64,000 nt of DNA from positions 1 to 64,000 of the forward strand of contig NZ_FCOM02000043.1 of assembly GCF_001544695.2 (NCBI RefSeq), written 5' to 3'. The notes under the pieces were generated by a model. That model made no database searches and was not told the origin of the DNA. It saw nothing but the letters and a program-made list of their open reading frames with translations. The position numbers and the translations under genes are program-made. Positions within the stretch are counted from its first letter, which is position 1, and the number at the start of each line of letters is the position of its first letter. Positions 32,457 through 40,849 of this stretch are shown here, one piece after another. Source of the DNA: Caballeronia arvi (GTDB lineage Bacteria > Pseudomonadota > Gammaproteobacteria > Burkholderiales > Burkholderiaceae).

Positions 32457-32866
32457 ATCTCACCTCAGCGAAGCTAACCCCGGTGCGCTGCCCCGCGCCG
32501 CGCACTCTGGTCGGAATCCGTTGAACGAATACCAGGGAAGGTCGGAGCGGTAGCGGCGGACGATGTTCGATGTAACCGCGTTGACTCCGACTTCTGTGCG
32601 CAAGGAAATGCGAGAACCGTGCCATGCATGTCGCGAAATCCGGGAAACCCGCATGGCAGTAGGCTGACGCGATGCCAGCATGGCCCGTATCAGACCCGAA
32701 ACAGACTGATTAAGAAATCGGGACAATCACCAATCAAGTGCAATAGGCCCATCTGACGTGCGTTTGCGCAATCTGCTGCACTGCAGCGAAACGTACGTTC
32801 GCGCGTCAAGTCCGATCAATGCTCGTTACAATGTTCATCAAACAAAGTCGTTGATGAGATATCGGA
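32457..32866. promoter_or_regulatory. Divergent regulatory gap with a LysR-type operator
   Basis: No credible gene in 410 bp. TCATCAA-N9-TTGATGA (32835-32857) is a perfect 7-bp dyad of the kind bound by LysR regulators, ending 9 bp before the LysR start. A -10 TACAAT (32827-32832) would place the transcription start inside the dyad, which suggests autorepression. A 13-bp palindrome GCTGCA-C-TGCAGC lies at 32775-32787. Confidence 0.55.
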
Positions 32867-33781
32867 ATGAATGCGCCCTTTAACGTGACGTTGCGACAAT
32901 TGCGCGTCTTCATCGAAGTATCGAGGCTGCGCAGTTTCAGCCGCGCGGGCGACGAGATCGGTCTCACGCAGTCGGCGGTCAGCCGTTGCGTGCGCGAGCT
33001 CGAAGGAGAAATCGGTCTCAAACTGATCGACCGGACGACCCGTGAGGTCCAACTGACCGACGTGGGCGCGAATCTCGTCGGCACCGTATCGCGCCTTCTG
33101 GCCGCCCTCGACGAAGCGCTGCGCGAAGTGCGCGATCTCAGCCAGCAGCGGCGCGGGCGCGTGATCGTTGCGGCATGCCCGACCGTCGCGTGCCGGCTGA
33201 TGCCGCGCGTCATCGCGTCCTGTCTGCAGCAGTTCCCGCTGATTACCCTGAGCCTGCGCGACGACGTGCAGTCGGACGTCTTGCGCAAGGTGAAATCCGG
33301 CGAAGTCGATTTCGGTGTGGTGATCGGTCCGTTTTCGTCGGATGAATTGCACGGCGAGCCGGTGATGACCGATTCCTTCTGCCTCGTCGCGCGGCGCGAT
33401 CATCCGCTCGGGCGCAAGTCCGCCGTGCCGTGGGAAGCGCTCGCCGGCGAGCGCCTCGTGATGCTCGATCATGCGTCGGGCAGCCGGCCGATCATCGACG
33501 CCGTCATGCAGAAGCACGGCGTCGAAGCCCAGGTGGTTCAGGAACTCGGACATTCGGCGACGGTGTTCGGGCTCGTCGAGGCGGGCGTCGGCGTGAGCGT
33601 GTTGCCGTGGCTCGCGCTGCCGCTTCCGGCGGACTCGTCGCTCGTCGCTCTGCCGATCGAGCCGCGCTCGGAGCGCACCGTCGAACTCGTGCGGCGGCGA
33701 GATCGCTCGCTGTCGCCCGCGGCGGAATCGGTGTGGTCCCTGATCGCATCGCTGCCGAGGCGTGCGGAAGACCTCGGATGA
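32867..33781 (+). CDS. LysR-family transcriptional regulator
   Basis: 304 aa. The N-terminal HTH is VTLRQLRVFIEVSRLRSFSRAGDEIGLTQSAVSRCVRELE; the periplasmic-binding-like effector domain runs from about residue 93 (RGRVIVAACPTVA). It resembles the CynR/GbpR/pcaQ-like branch, but the effector is unknown. It is followed by an aminotransferase 73 nt downstream on the same strand and preceded by a LysR-type dyad. Confidence 0.86.
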   Translation: MNAPFNVTLRQLRVFIEVSRLRSFSRAGDEIGLTQSAVSRCVRELEGEIGLKLIDRTTREVQLTDVGANLVGTVSRLLAALDEALREVRDLSQQRRGRVIVAACPTVACRLMPRVIASCLQQFPLITLSLRDDVQSDVLRKVKSGEVDFGVVIGPFSSDELHGEPVMTDSFCLVARRDHPLGRKSAVPWEALAGERLVMLDHASGSRPIIDAVMQKHGVEAQVVQELGHSATVFGLVEAGVGVSVLPWLALPLPADSSLVALPIEPRSERTVELVRRRDRSLSPAAESVWSLIASLPRRAEDLG

Positions 33782-33854
33782 GGCGGTTTCGCGTCTCGAA
33801 AAGACGCCACGCGCGTTAGACTTCTTTTTTTAAGACAAGTCGACGGGGCGGGCG

Positions 33855-35096
33855 ATGAGTGAATCGGAAGGAGCGGTGGTCAGCGAACTGCATCAACTTG
33901 CGGGCGCGCATGGATTCGGCGCGCCCAATGCGCGTGACGCCGTGCGTGCGTTGCGGCCGTCGCAGATCCGCGAGGTGGCGAACGCGGGCTTCGGCGTCGC
34001 CGACGTGCTGCCGTTCTGGTTCGGGGAATCGGATCGCGTGACGCCGCCGTTCATCCGCGATGCCGCGAGCCGCGCACTCGCCGACGGCGCCACCTTCTAC
34101 ACGCACAACCTCGGCATTGCGCCGCTGCGCGAATCGCTCAGTCGCTACGTGAGCGCGCTGCACGGCGCGACGACGCGCGAGCACATCGCCGTGACCAGCG
34201 CCGGCGTGAACGCGCTGATGCTGGCGGCGCAACTCGTCGTCGGCGCGGGAGACCGCGTCGTCGCGGTGACGCCGCTCTGGCCGAACCTCGTCGAGATCCC
34301 GAAGATTCTGGGCGCGAGCGTCGACACGGTCGCGCTGATCTATGGCCCGGGCGGCTGGACACTCGATCTCGAGCGCCTGCTTGCCGCGCTCACGCCGGGC
34401 ACGCGCATGCTGATGATCAACTCGCCGAACAACCCGACCGGCTGGACGATGACGCGCGAGCAGCAGCGCATCGTGCTGGAGCATTGTCGGCGTCACGGCA
34501 TCTGGATCGTCGCGGATGAAGTCTACGAGCGCCTTTATTACGACGATGGCGCGCCCGGCCAGGCGGCGCCGTCGTTTCTCGATCTTGCCGGGCGTGACGA
34601 GCGCGTGATCGCGGTGAATTCGTTCTCGAAGGCGTGGCTGATGACCGGCTGGCGGCTCGGCTGGCTCGTCGCGCCGACGCAACTGATGGACGATCTTGGC
34701 AAGCTCGTCGAATACAACACTTCGTGCGCGCCGTCGTTCGTGCAGCAGGCGGGCGTCGTCGCGGTCGAAGAGGGCGAGCGCTTCACGCAGGCGCTCGTCG
34801 CCGATCTGCGCGCGAGCCGCGATCATCTGGTGAAAGCCTTGCAGTCGATCGAGGGCGTCGACGTGCGCACGCCCGACGGCGCGATGTATCTGTTTTTTGC
34901 GCTGCCGGGCGCGCAAAACAGTCTCGAGCTGTGCAAATCGCTCGTGCGCGAAGCCGGCCTCGGGCTCGCGCCGGGCAGCGCGTTCGGTCCGGAGGGTGAA
35001 GGCTTCGTGCGCTGGTGCTATGCGTGCGATCCCGCGCGGCTGGATGTGGGCGTCGAGCGTCTGCAGCGCTTCCTGGCGACCCGCGGTATCGTCTGA
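33855..35096 (+). CDS. PLP-dependent aminotransferase, class I/II
   Basis: 413 aa, a fold-type I aspartate-aminotransferase relative. NSPNNPTGW is the substrate/PLP pocket motif, DEVYERLYY the PLP-ring motif, and K259 in NSFSKAWLMTGWRLGW the Schiff-base lysine; the C-terminal Arg is in VRWCYACDPARL. Substrate unknown. It may be controlled by, or co-transcribed with, the preceding LysR gene. Confidence 0.86.
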   Translation: MSESEGAVVSELHQLAGAHGFGAPNARDAVRALRPSQIREVANAGFGVADVLPFWFGESDRVTPPFIRDAASRALADGATFYTHNLGIAPLRESLSRYVSALHGATTREHIAVTSAGVNALMLAAQLVVGAGDRVVAVTPLWPNLVEIPKILGASVDTVALIYGPGGWTLDLERLLAALTPGTRMLMINSPNNPTGWTMTREQQRIVLEHCRRHGIWIVADEVYERLYYDDGAPGQAAPSFLDLAGRDERVIAVNSFSKAWLMTGWRLGWLVAPTQLMDDLGKLVEYNTSCAPSFVQQAGVVAVEEGERFTQALVADLRASRDHLVKALQSIEGVDVRTPDGAMYLFFALPGAQNSLELCKSLVREAGLGLAPGSAFGPEGEGFVRWCYACDPARLDVGVERLQRFLATRGIV

Positions 35097-35428
35097 GTAG
35101 CAGGAAGGGCGTCGAGTGAGCCGGGCGCGGATGAATCGATCACCTTTACGCACCGGTTGTTTTTGCGTAATATGGCGCTCAGTCACGCGCTTTCGCCTAT
35201 GAAAGCGCCACCTCGTCCGGCTGGGATGGCCCGGCGTTCGCTCACCGATCGCCCGATACCGCCTCTCCCCGGTGCGTGCTCCCAATCAATATGACCGATT
35301 ACAATCGGGCGAGCGCGTCTTGAAACTCCGCGTCCAGCTTTATCGTTCGCACCATTTTGGTAGCGTTCGGTCCTGCGCAAGCTCGATTTGAATTGAATCA
35401 TTGACCATACAGGGTTGACTCAAGCTGC
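35097..35428 (+). promoter_or_regulatory. Long scpB leader with promoter and hairpin
   Basis: TTTACG (35145-35150), a 17-bp spacer and TAATAT (35168-35173) form a good promoter. The transcript would start near 35180, leaving a leader of about 250 nt. GCGCTTTC-GCCTAT-GAAAGCGC (35187-35208) is a perfect 8-bp stem at its 5' end. No gene is visible. Confidence 0.5.
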
Positions 35429-36415
35429 ATGAATACCCAAGAGGCGAAGATCGTCCTCGAGACTGCTTTGATTTGCGCGCAGGAACCGCTGAGGCTGAAT
35501 GAATTGCGCAAGCTGTTCGCCGACGACATTTCGGCGGATACCGTTCGCGTGCTGCTCGAAGCGCTCAAGGCCGACTGGTCGGGCCGCGGCGTGGAACTGG
35601 TGGCGCTCGCTTCGGGCTGGCGCTTTCAGAGCAAGCCCGCGATGCGGACCTATCTCGACCGGCTGCACCCGGAGAAGCCGCCCAAGTATTCGCGGGCCGT
35701 GCTCGAAACGCTCGCGATCATTGCGTATCGGCAGCCGGTGACGCGAGGCGATATCGAAGAGATCCGCGGCGTGACGGTGAACACGCAGGTCGTGAAGCAA
35801 CTGGAAGACCGTGGCTGGATCGAGGTGATCGGTCATCGCGACGTGCCGGGCCGCCCGGCGCTCTACGCGACGACCAAGCAGTTTCTCGACGACCTCGGCC
35901 TGACCGCGCTCGACGAGCTGCCCGCGCTGGACAATCCGTCGGCGCAACTGGAAGCATCGCTGCTCGCGCAGCATTCGATCGAATTTCCCGACAGCGTAGC
36001 GGGCGACGCGCAGCCGGCAAGCCAGCCGCAAGAAGCGTTGGTCGACGGGGAACGCGATGCCGCCGCGCCGGTCAACGCGGTTGAAGCGGCAGCATCGATC
36101 GAAGCCGGAGCGTCCGGCAGCGATGAGCGCGCGGCGAGTGTTGCCATCGGGCAAGAAGAGACAGAAGAACAGCAGGAAAGACTCGGAACGGAACATGCGG
36201 ATGCGCAGGATGAGCGCGCCGCATTGCCGGCCGGGATTCACGCGCAGCCGTCGGGCGTCGCGCAAGATGCGCATGAAGCTCACGAGGCTCGCGAAGGGCA
36301 TGAAGCGTTCGCCGCGCCCCTGCCAATGCCGCGTGAAGAGCAAGAAGACACGAGTCCATCGAACGACGACGAACTGGACGACGACTCCGAAGAACCGAAG
36401 GCGCGCCGCGCCTGA
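35429..36415 (+). CDS. scpB: ScpB, segregation and condensation protein B
   Basis: 328 aa. The first ~185 residues are the ScpB double winged-helix domain (EAKIVLETALICAQEPLRLNELRKLF, ETLAIIAYRQPVTRGDIEEIRGV, GRPALYATTKQFLDDLGL). It works with SMC and ScpA in chromosome condensation. Residues ~190-328 are a low-complexity acidic tail (Glu, Asp, Ala), making the protein well above the usual ~200 aa. scpA is not adjacent; rluB follows, an arrangement common in this family. Confidence 0.9.
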   Translation: MNTQEAKIVLETALICAQEPLRLNELRKLFADDISADTVRVLLEALKADWSGRGVELVALASGWRFQSKPAMRTYLDRLHPEKPPKYSRAVLETLAIIAYRQPVTRGDIEEIRGVTVNTQVVKQLEDRGWIEVIGHRDVPGRPALYATTKQFLDDLGLTALDELPALDNPSAQLEASLLAQHSIEFPDSVAGDAQPASQPQEALVDGERDAAAPVNAVEAAASIEAGASGSDERAASVAIGQEETEEQQERLGTEHADAQDERAALPAGIHAQPSGVAQDAHEAHEAREGHEAFAAPLPMPREEQEDTSPSNDDELDDDSEEPKARRA

Positions 36416-36546
36416 TTCAGTTTGCATGGCCCCTGATTTTGCAATCCGGCTCTCCATAAAGATCATTTCGAGACGACGAGCCGGTGCAATCAGCGGATTT
36501 TTAGACGCGCCCGCGACGGGCGCGCGATTCGACATTTGAGGTTGTT

Positions 36547-38439
36547 TTGACACACTCCCACGACAGCGATTCGCCTGAATCCGCGCGCCCCGTGCACGCC
36601 GCGGACGCACCTGAGTCGGCCGACGCCGGCGAACGCACGCGTACCGACCGCACCGAGGAGGGCGGCGAGGGCGATGACCGTCCGCGTCGCGGACTGCGCC
36701 GCGGGCCGCGCAGCCTGATCGCACGGCGGCGCGCTGTCGCGAAGACCAAGGGCGCCGAGGGCGCGCCGGAGACGCCGGGCGCAGTAAACGAGACGCCGCC
36801 CGATGGCGTCGTCGCCGCGCAGGTGCGTACGCCGCGCAAGGATCCGAACGGCAAGCCGCGCAAGAGCGAAGGGGCGAATCCGCGTGGCCGCAAGAATGCG
36901 CGCGCCGAAGCCGCCGAAGTCAGCGCGGATATCGCCGGCGAAGCGGTTGCGCAGGCACCCGCGTCCGCACCGCGCGAGGGCGGTCAGCGTAAGAGCCCGC
37001 CGCAGCAAAAGCGCGGCAAGCAGCGCAACGACGCGGGACCCGCGACGGTCGAGAGCGCGGCCGCTGCCGCCGTCGACGACGTGTTCGCCTACGTGACCTC
37101 GCCGGCCTTCGACGCCGACAACGGTTCGGGCGTGCGCGCACCGATGCTGCGTCGCGGCCGCAACGCGCCTCAGCAAAAGCGCGTGCTGGAACCGGACGAA
37201 GACGCGCCGAAGCTGCACAAGGTGCTCGCCGATGCGGGCATGGGCTCGCGCCGCGACATGGAAGAACTGATCATCGCCGGCCGCGTGTCGGTGAATGGCG
37301 AGCCCGCGCACATCGGCCAGCGCATCATGCCGACCGATCAGGTGCGCATCAACGGCAAGCCGCTCAAGCGCAAGCTCGCGAGCAAGCCGCCGCGCATCCT
37401 GCTGTATCACAAGCCGACGGGCGAGATCGTCAGCCACGCCGACCCGGAAGGCCGTCCTTCCGTGTTCGACAAGCTGCCGTCGATGAAAACGGCCAAGTGG
37501 CTCGCGGTCGGTCGTCTCGACTTCAACACTGAAGGCCTGCTGCTGCTCACGACGTCCGGCGATCTGGCGAACCGCTTCATGCATCCGCGCTACAGCGTCG
37601 AGCGTGAGTACGCGGTGCGCGTGGTCGGCCAGTTGTCGGAAGCGATGAAGCAGAAGCTGCTGAAGGGCGTCGAGCTCGACGACGGCCCCGCGAATTTCCT
37701 GCGTATTCAGGACGGCGGCGGCGAGGGCACGAATCACTGGTATCACGTCGCGCTGGCGGAAGGCCGCAATCGCGAAGTGCGCCGCATGTTCGAAGCGGCG
37801 GGCCTCATGGTGAGCCGCCTGATCCGTACGCGCCACGGTCCGATCGCACTGCCGCGCGGGCTGAAGCGCGGCCGCTGGGAAGAGCTCGAGGATAATCAGG
37901 TGCGCAGCCTGTTGGCGTCGGTCGGGCTGAAGGTGCCGACGGCCGAGAAGGGCGGACGCAGCTCTGCGCCGCGCGTGCAACCCGATCCGATGCAGACGTC
38001 GATGGGCTTCATCACGCGTGAGCCGGTGCTGAGTTCGCATTCGCGCATGACGCAGCAGCAGACGCCGGGACGCGGCGGTCGGCGCGGTCAGCCGGGCGGT
38101 GCTACTTCCGGCGGCTTTGGGCTTGGCGGCATGGGCGGTTTCGGCGGTAACGCGGGCGCGGGCAATGCCGGCGGCATGGGCCGTCGCGGCGGCCGTGAAC
38201 CGAACGGCAACCGCATCGGCAATGAGCCGAATGGGAATCGTGCGACTGGCGCCCGTCCGGGTCCGCGCGGCGCACGCCCGCAAGGCGCACCGCAGGGCAT
38301 GGGCGGCGCGGGCAAGCGCGCGAGTGGCGGCAACGCGCAGCGCGGCAATCGGCAAGGCGGTGGTGCGCAGCAAGGCGCAGGACAAGGCAAGGCCGGCGGC
38401 GCCGGCCGCGGCGCGCGCAATCGCTCGCGCGGCCGCTGA
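36547..38439 (+). CDS. rluB: 23S rRNA pseudouridine synthase RluB, extended
   Basis: 630 aa, more than twice the catalytic core. RluB makes pseudouridine 2605 in 23S rRNA. An S4 RNA-binding domain begins near residue 219 (PKLHKVLADAGMGSRRDMEELI), and the catalytic Asp is D325 in VGRLDFNTEGLLL. The core is flanked by a ~215-aa charged disordered N-terminus and a ~130-aa C-terminus rich in Gly, Arg, Asn and Gln (RG-type repeats). TTG 36547 with GAGG 6 nt upstream is the best start. It lies 131 nt after scpB. Confidence 0.87.
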   Translation: MTHSHDSDSPESARPVHAADAPESADAGERTRTDRTEEGGEGDDRPRRGLRRGPRSLIARRRAVAKTKGAEGAPETPGAVNETPPDGVVAAQVRTPRKDPNGKPRKSEGANPRGRKNARAEAAEVSADIAGEAVAQAPASAPREGGQRKSPPQQKRGKQRNDAGPATVESAAAAAVDDVFAYVTSPAFDADNGSGVRAPMLRRGRNAPQQKRVLEPDEDAPKLHKVLADAGMGSRRDMEELIIAGRVSVNGEPAHIGQRIMPTDQVRINGKPLKRKLASKPPRILLYHKPTGEIVSHADPEGRPSVFDKLPSMKTAKWLAVGRLDFNTEGLLLLTTSGDLANRFMHPRYSVEREYAVRVVGQLSEAMKQKLLKGVELDDGPANFLRIQDGGGEGTNHWYHVALAEGRNREVRRMFEAAGLMVSRLIRTRHGPIALPRGLKRGRWEELEDNQVRSLLASVGLKVPTAEKGGRSSAPRVQPDPMQTSMGFITREPVLSSHSRMTQQQTPGRGGRRGQPGGATSGGFGLGGMGGFGGNAGAGNAGGMGRRGGREPNGNRIGNEPNGNRATGARPGPRGARPQGAPQGMGGAGKRASGGNAQRGNRQGGGAQQGAGQGKAGGAGRGARNRSRGR

Positions 38440-38610
38440 GCGCGCAAATCATAAAGAAGTGCAAAGTAGGCGCCGTACAGCGGATTCGGGCGATGTGCGG
38501 TGCTTCAGTTGCGGTTTGACGGCGCGAAATGCTGCGCTTCAGTTTTCAGGATCACGGAAGCGGAATCGGCGCGAAACGGGCCTCAACAGGGCCGAAAGCG
38601 CGCTTTACGT
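38440..38610. other. Gap between rluB and the rimP promoter
   Basis: No gene, terminator or clear repeat was seen in this 171-bp stretch, which ends at the rimP operon promoter. Confidence 0.5.
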
Positions 38611-38639
38611 TTGCGTTTATCCTGAAAAATGGCTAAAAT
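38611..38639 (+). promoter_or_regulatory. Promoter of the rimP-nusA-infB operon
   Basis: TTGCGT (38611-38616), a 17-bp spacer and TAAAAT (38634-38639). It gives a ~180-nt leader containing an intrinsic terminator before rimP. Confidence 0.65.
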
Positions 38640-38698
38640 CATGAAGTCGCTGGGTACGTAGTTTTTTCGCTGCCCGGGTGCGACCTCGGTTGAAGAAG

Positions 38699-38723
38699 AT
38701 GGGCGTTGCGCCCATTTTTTTTT
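38699..38723 (+). terminator. Leader attenuator upstream of rimP
   Basis: ATGGGCG-TTG-CGCCCAT followed by nine T is a textbook intrinsic terminator. It is located after the operon promoter and 100 nt before the rimP start. NusA-containing operons are commonly autoregulated, so this is a plausible site for NusA-dependent attenuation. Confidence 0.75.
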
Positions 38724-38825
38724 GGCTTTTCGGTTCGGCATCTCGGGAGCAGGGGTGCGCGCCCGCATGAAGGCGCTCGCCCGCAGGTGTTTCGGCGTGG
38801 AGCGCGCGAACACCTTGGAGTTACT

Positions 38826-39284
38826 GTGCAACTGACGGAATTGATAGAAACCACGGTCTCGGGCCTGGGCTACGAGCTTGTCGATCTCGAGCGTTCGGGA
38901 GGCGGCATGCTGCGTGTGTATATCGACCAGCCGGCCGGTATCGCCATCGAAGACTGCGAGAAGGTCACGCGTCAGCTCCAATACTTGCTCGAAGTCGAGA
39001 ACATCGACTACGACCGGCTCGAGGTTTCGTCGCCGGGGCTCGACCGTCCGCTCAAGAAGCTCGCGGATTTCGAGCGCTTCGCGGGAAGCGAAGTGGCCAT
39101 TACATTGAAAAAGCCGCTGGACGGACGCAAATCGTTCCGCGGCATCCTGCACGCCCCCGAAGGCGACAAGATCGGATTGGAATTTGAAGGGAAGGACGGC
39201 GCCGCCATGCTGGATTTCACGCTCGCGGACCTCGACAAGGCACGTCTCGTCCCCAAGGTTGACTTTAGGAGCCGCAAACAATGA
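38826..39284 (+). CDS. rimP: Ribosome maturation factor RimP
   Basis: 152 aa, required for 30S subunit maturation. It starts at GTG 38826 (QLTELIETTVSGLGYELVDLE), with TTGGAG 6 nt upstream; a longer in-frame reading would run through the attenuator. Family motifs LRVYIDQPAGI and ISSPGLDRPL-like VSSPGLDRPLKK are present. The stop overlaps the nusA start by 4 nt. Confidence 0.93.
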   Translation: MQLTELIETTVSGLGYELVDLERSGGGMLRVYIDQPAGIAIEDCEKVTRQLQYLLEVENIDYDRLEVSSPGLDRPLKKLADFERFAGSEVAITLKKPLDGRKSFRGILHAPEGDKIGLEFEGKDGAAMLDFTLADLDKARLVPKVDFRSRKQ

Positions 39285-40756
39285 GTCGCGAAGTACTGAT
39301 GCTGGCGGATGCGCTGGCACGCGAAAAGAACGTCAACAAGGACGTCGTGTACGCAGCCCTGGAAGCTGCGCTTGCTTCCGCCACGAAGAAGCTCTTCGAG
39401 GAAGACGTGGATATCCGCGTCGCGATCGACCGTGAGAGCGGCGAGCATGAAACCTTCCGCCGCTGGCGCGTGGTGCCGGACGAGGCCGGCCTGCAGGAAC
39501 CCGATCAGGAAATCCTGCTGTTCGAAGCGAAAGAGCAAAAGCCGGACGTGGAGATCGACGAGTACATCGAAGAGCCGATTCCGTCGATTGAATTCGGCCG
39601 TATCGGCGCGCAGGCGGCCAAGCAGGTCATCCTGCAGAAGGTGCGTGACGCCGAGCGCGAGCAGATCCTGAACGACTTCCTCGAGCGCGGCGAAAAGATC
39701 ATGACCGGCTCGGTGAAGCGCCTCGACAAGGGCAACTTCATCGTCGAATCGGGGCGCGTGGAAGCGCTGCTGCGCCGCGACCAGCTGATTCCGAAGGAAA
39801 ACCTGCGCGTGGGCGACCGCGTGCGCGCGTACATCGCGAAGGTCGACCGCACCGCGCGCGGCCCGCAGATCGAGCTGTCGCGCACCGCGCCCGAATTCCT
39901 GATGAAGCTGTTCGAGCTCGAAGTGCCGGAAATCGAACAAGGCCTGCTGGAGATCAAGGCAGCCGCGCGCGATCCCGGCGTGCGTGCGAAAATCGGGGTG
40001 ATCGCCTACGACAAGCGCATCGACCCGATCGGCACTTGCGTCGGCATCCGCGGTTCGCGCGTGCAGGCCGTGCGCAACGAGCTCGGTGGCGAGAACGTCG
40101 ACATCGTGCTATGGTCGGAAGATCCCGCGCAGTTCGTGATCGGCGCCCTCGCGCCGGCAGCCGTCCAGTCGATCGTCGTCGATGAAGAAAAGCACGCGAT
40201 GGACGTCGTCGTGGACGAGAACGAACTCGCGGTCGCCATCGGCCGCGCCGGCCAGAACGTCAGGCTCGCCAGCGAGCTCACGGGCTGGCAAATCAATATC
40301 ATGACGCCGGACGAATCGGCGTTGAAACAGAACGAAGAGCGTGGCAAGTTGCGCGAGCTGTTCATGGCGCGTCTGGACGTGGACGAGGAAGTCGCCGACA
40401 TCCTGATCGACGAAGGCTTCACGAGCCTCGAAGAAATCGCCTACGTGCCGCTCAACGAAATGCTCGAAATCGAAGCCTTCGACGAAGACACCGTGCACGA
40501 GCTGCGCAATCGCTCGCGTGACGCGCTGCTCACGATGGCCATCGCCAACGAAGAGAAGGTCGAAGGCGTCGCGCTCGATTTGAAGAGTCTCGACGGCATG
40601 GACAGCGAGCTGCTGGCCAAGCTCGCAGAGCACCAGATTCAGACCCGCGATGACCTCGCGGAGCTGGCTGTAGATGAACTGGTCGAAATGACCGGTATGG
40701 AAGAGGATGCCGCTAAGGCGTTGATCATGAAAGCACGTGAACACTGGTTCCAGTGA
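39281..40756 (+). CDS. nusA: Transcription termination/antitermination factor NusA
   Basis: 491 aa. The N-terminal RNA-polymerase-binding domain is followed by S1 (about 135-200), KH1 and KH2 domains (GTCVGIRGSRVQAV, AIGRAGQNVRLA) and two C-terminal acidic repeats, as in Escherichia coli. It may act on the attenuator in its own leader. Two hairpins fill the 93-nt gap to infB. Confidence 0.96.
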   Translation: MSREVLMLADALAREKNVNKDVVYAALEAALASATKKLFEEDVDIRVAIDRESGEHETFRRWRVVPDEAGLQEPDQEILLFEAKEQKPDVEIDEYIEEPIPSIEFGRIGAQAAKQVILQKVRDAEREQILNDFLERGEKIMTGSVKRLDKGNFIVESGRVEALLRRDQLIPKENLRVGDRVRAYIAKVDRTARGPQIELSRTAPEFLMKLFELEVPEIEQGLLEIKAAARDPGVRAKIGVIAYDKRIDPIGTCVGIRGSRVQAVRNELGGENVDIVLWSEDPAQFVIGALAPAAVQSIVVDEEKHAMDVVVDENELAVAIGRAGQNVRLASELTGWQINIMTPDESALKQNEERGKLRELFMARLDVDEEVADILIDEGFTSLEEIAYVPLNEMLEIEAFDEDTVHELRNRSRDALLTMAIANEEKVEGVALDLKSLDGMDSELLAKLAEHQIQTRDDLAELAVDELVEMTGMEEDAAKALIMKAREHWFQ

Positions 40757-40783
40757 GAAATGACCATGGCGCACTGAAATTTG

Positions 40784-40835
40784 GCGGCCTGTCTGGCCGC
40801 GTGACCCCGATCTAACCGCAAGGGTATGTCCTTGC
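40784..40835 (+). other. Two intercistronic hairpins between nusA and infB
   Basis: GCGGCC-TGTCT-GGCCGC (40784-40800) and GCAAGG-GTATGT-CCTTGC (40818-40835) are perfect 6-bp stems. The second ends 14 nt before the infB start and may influence its translation. Neither has a T-run. Confidence 0.5.
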
Positions 40836-40849
40836 ATCAAGAGGAATGA

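Noticed and set aside
32428..32726. Short minus-strand frames of 65 and 88 aa between the DUF4096 and LysR genes
   Set aside because: They overlap each other in different frames, are Arg/Ser-rich and lack ribosome binding sites or family features.
38706..38825. 40-residue N-terminal extension of RimP
   Set aside because: It would begin inside the attenuator hairpin; the family N-terminus starts at GTG 38826.
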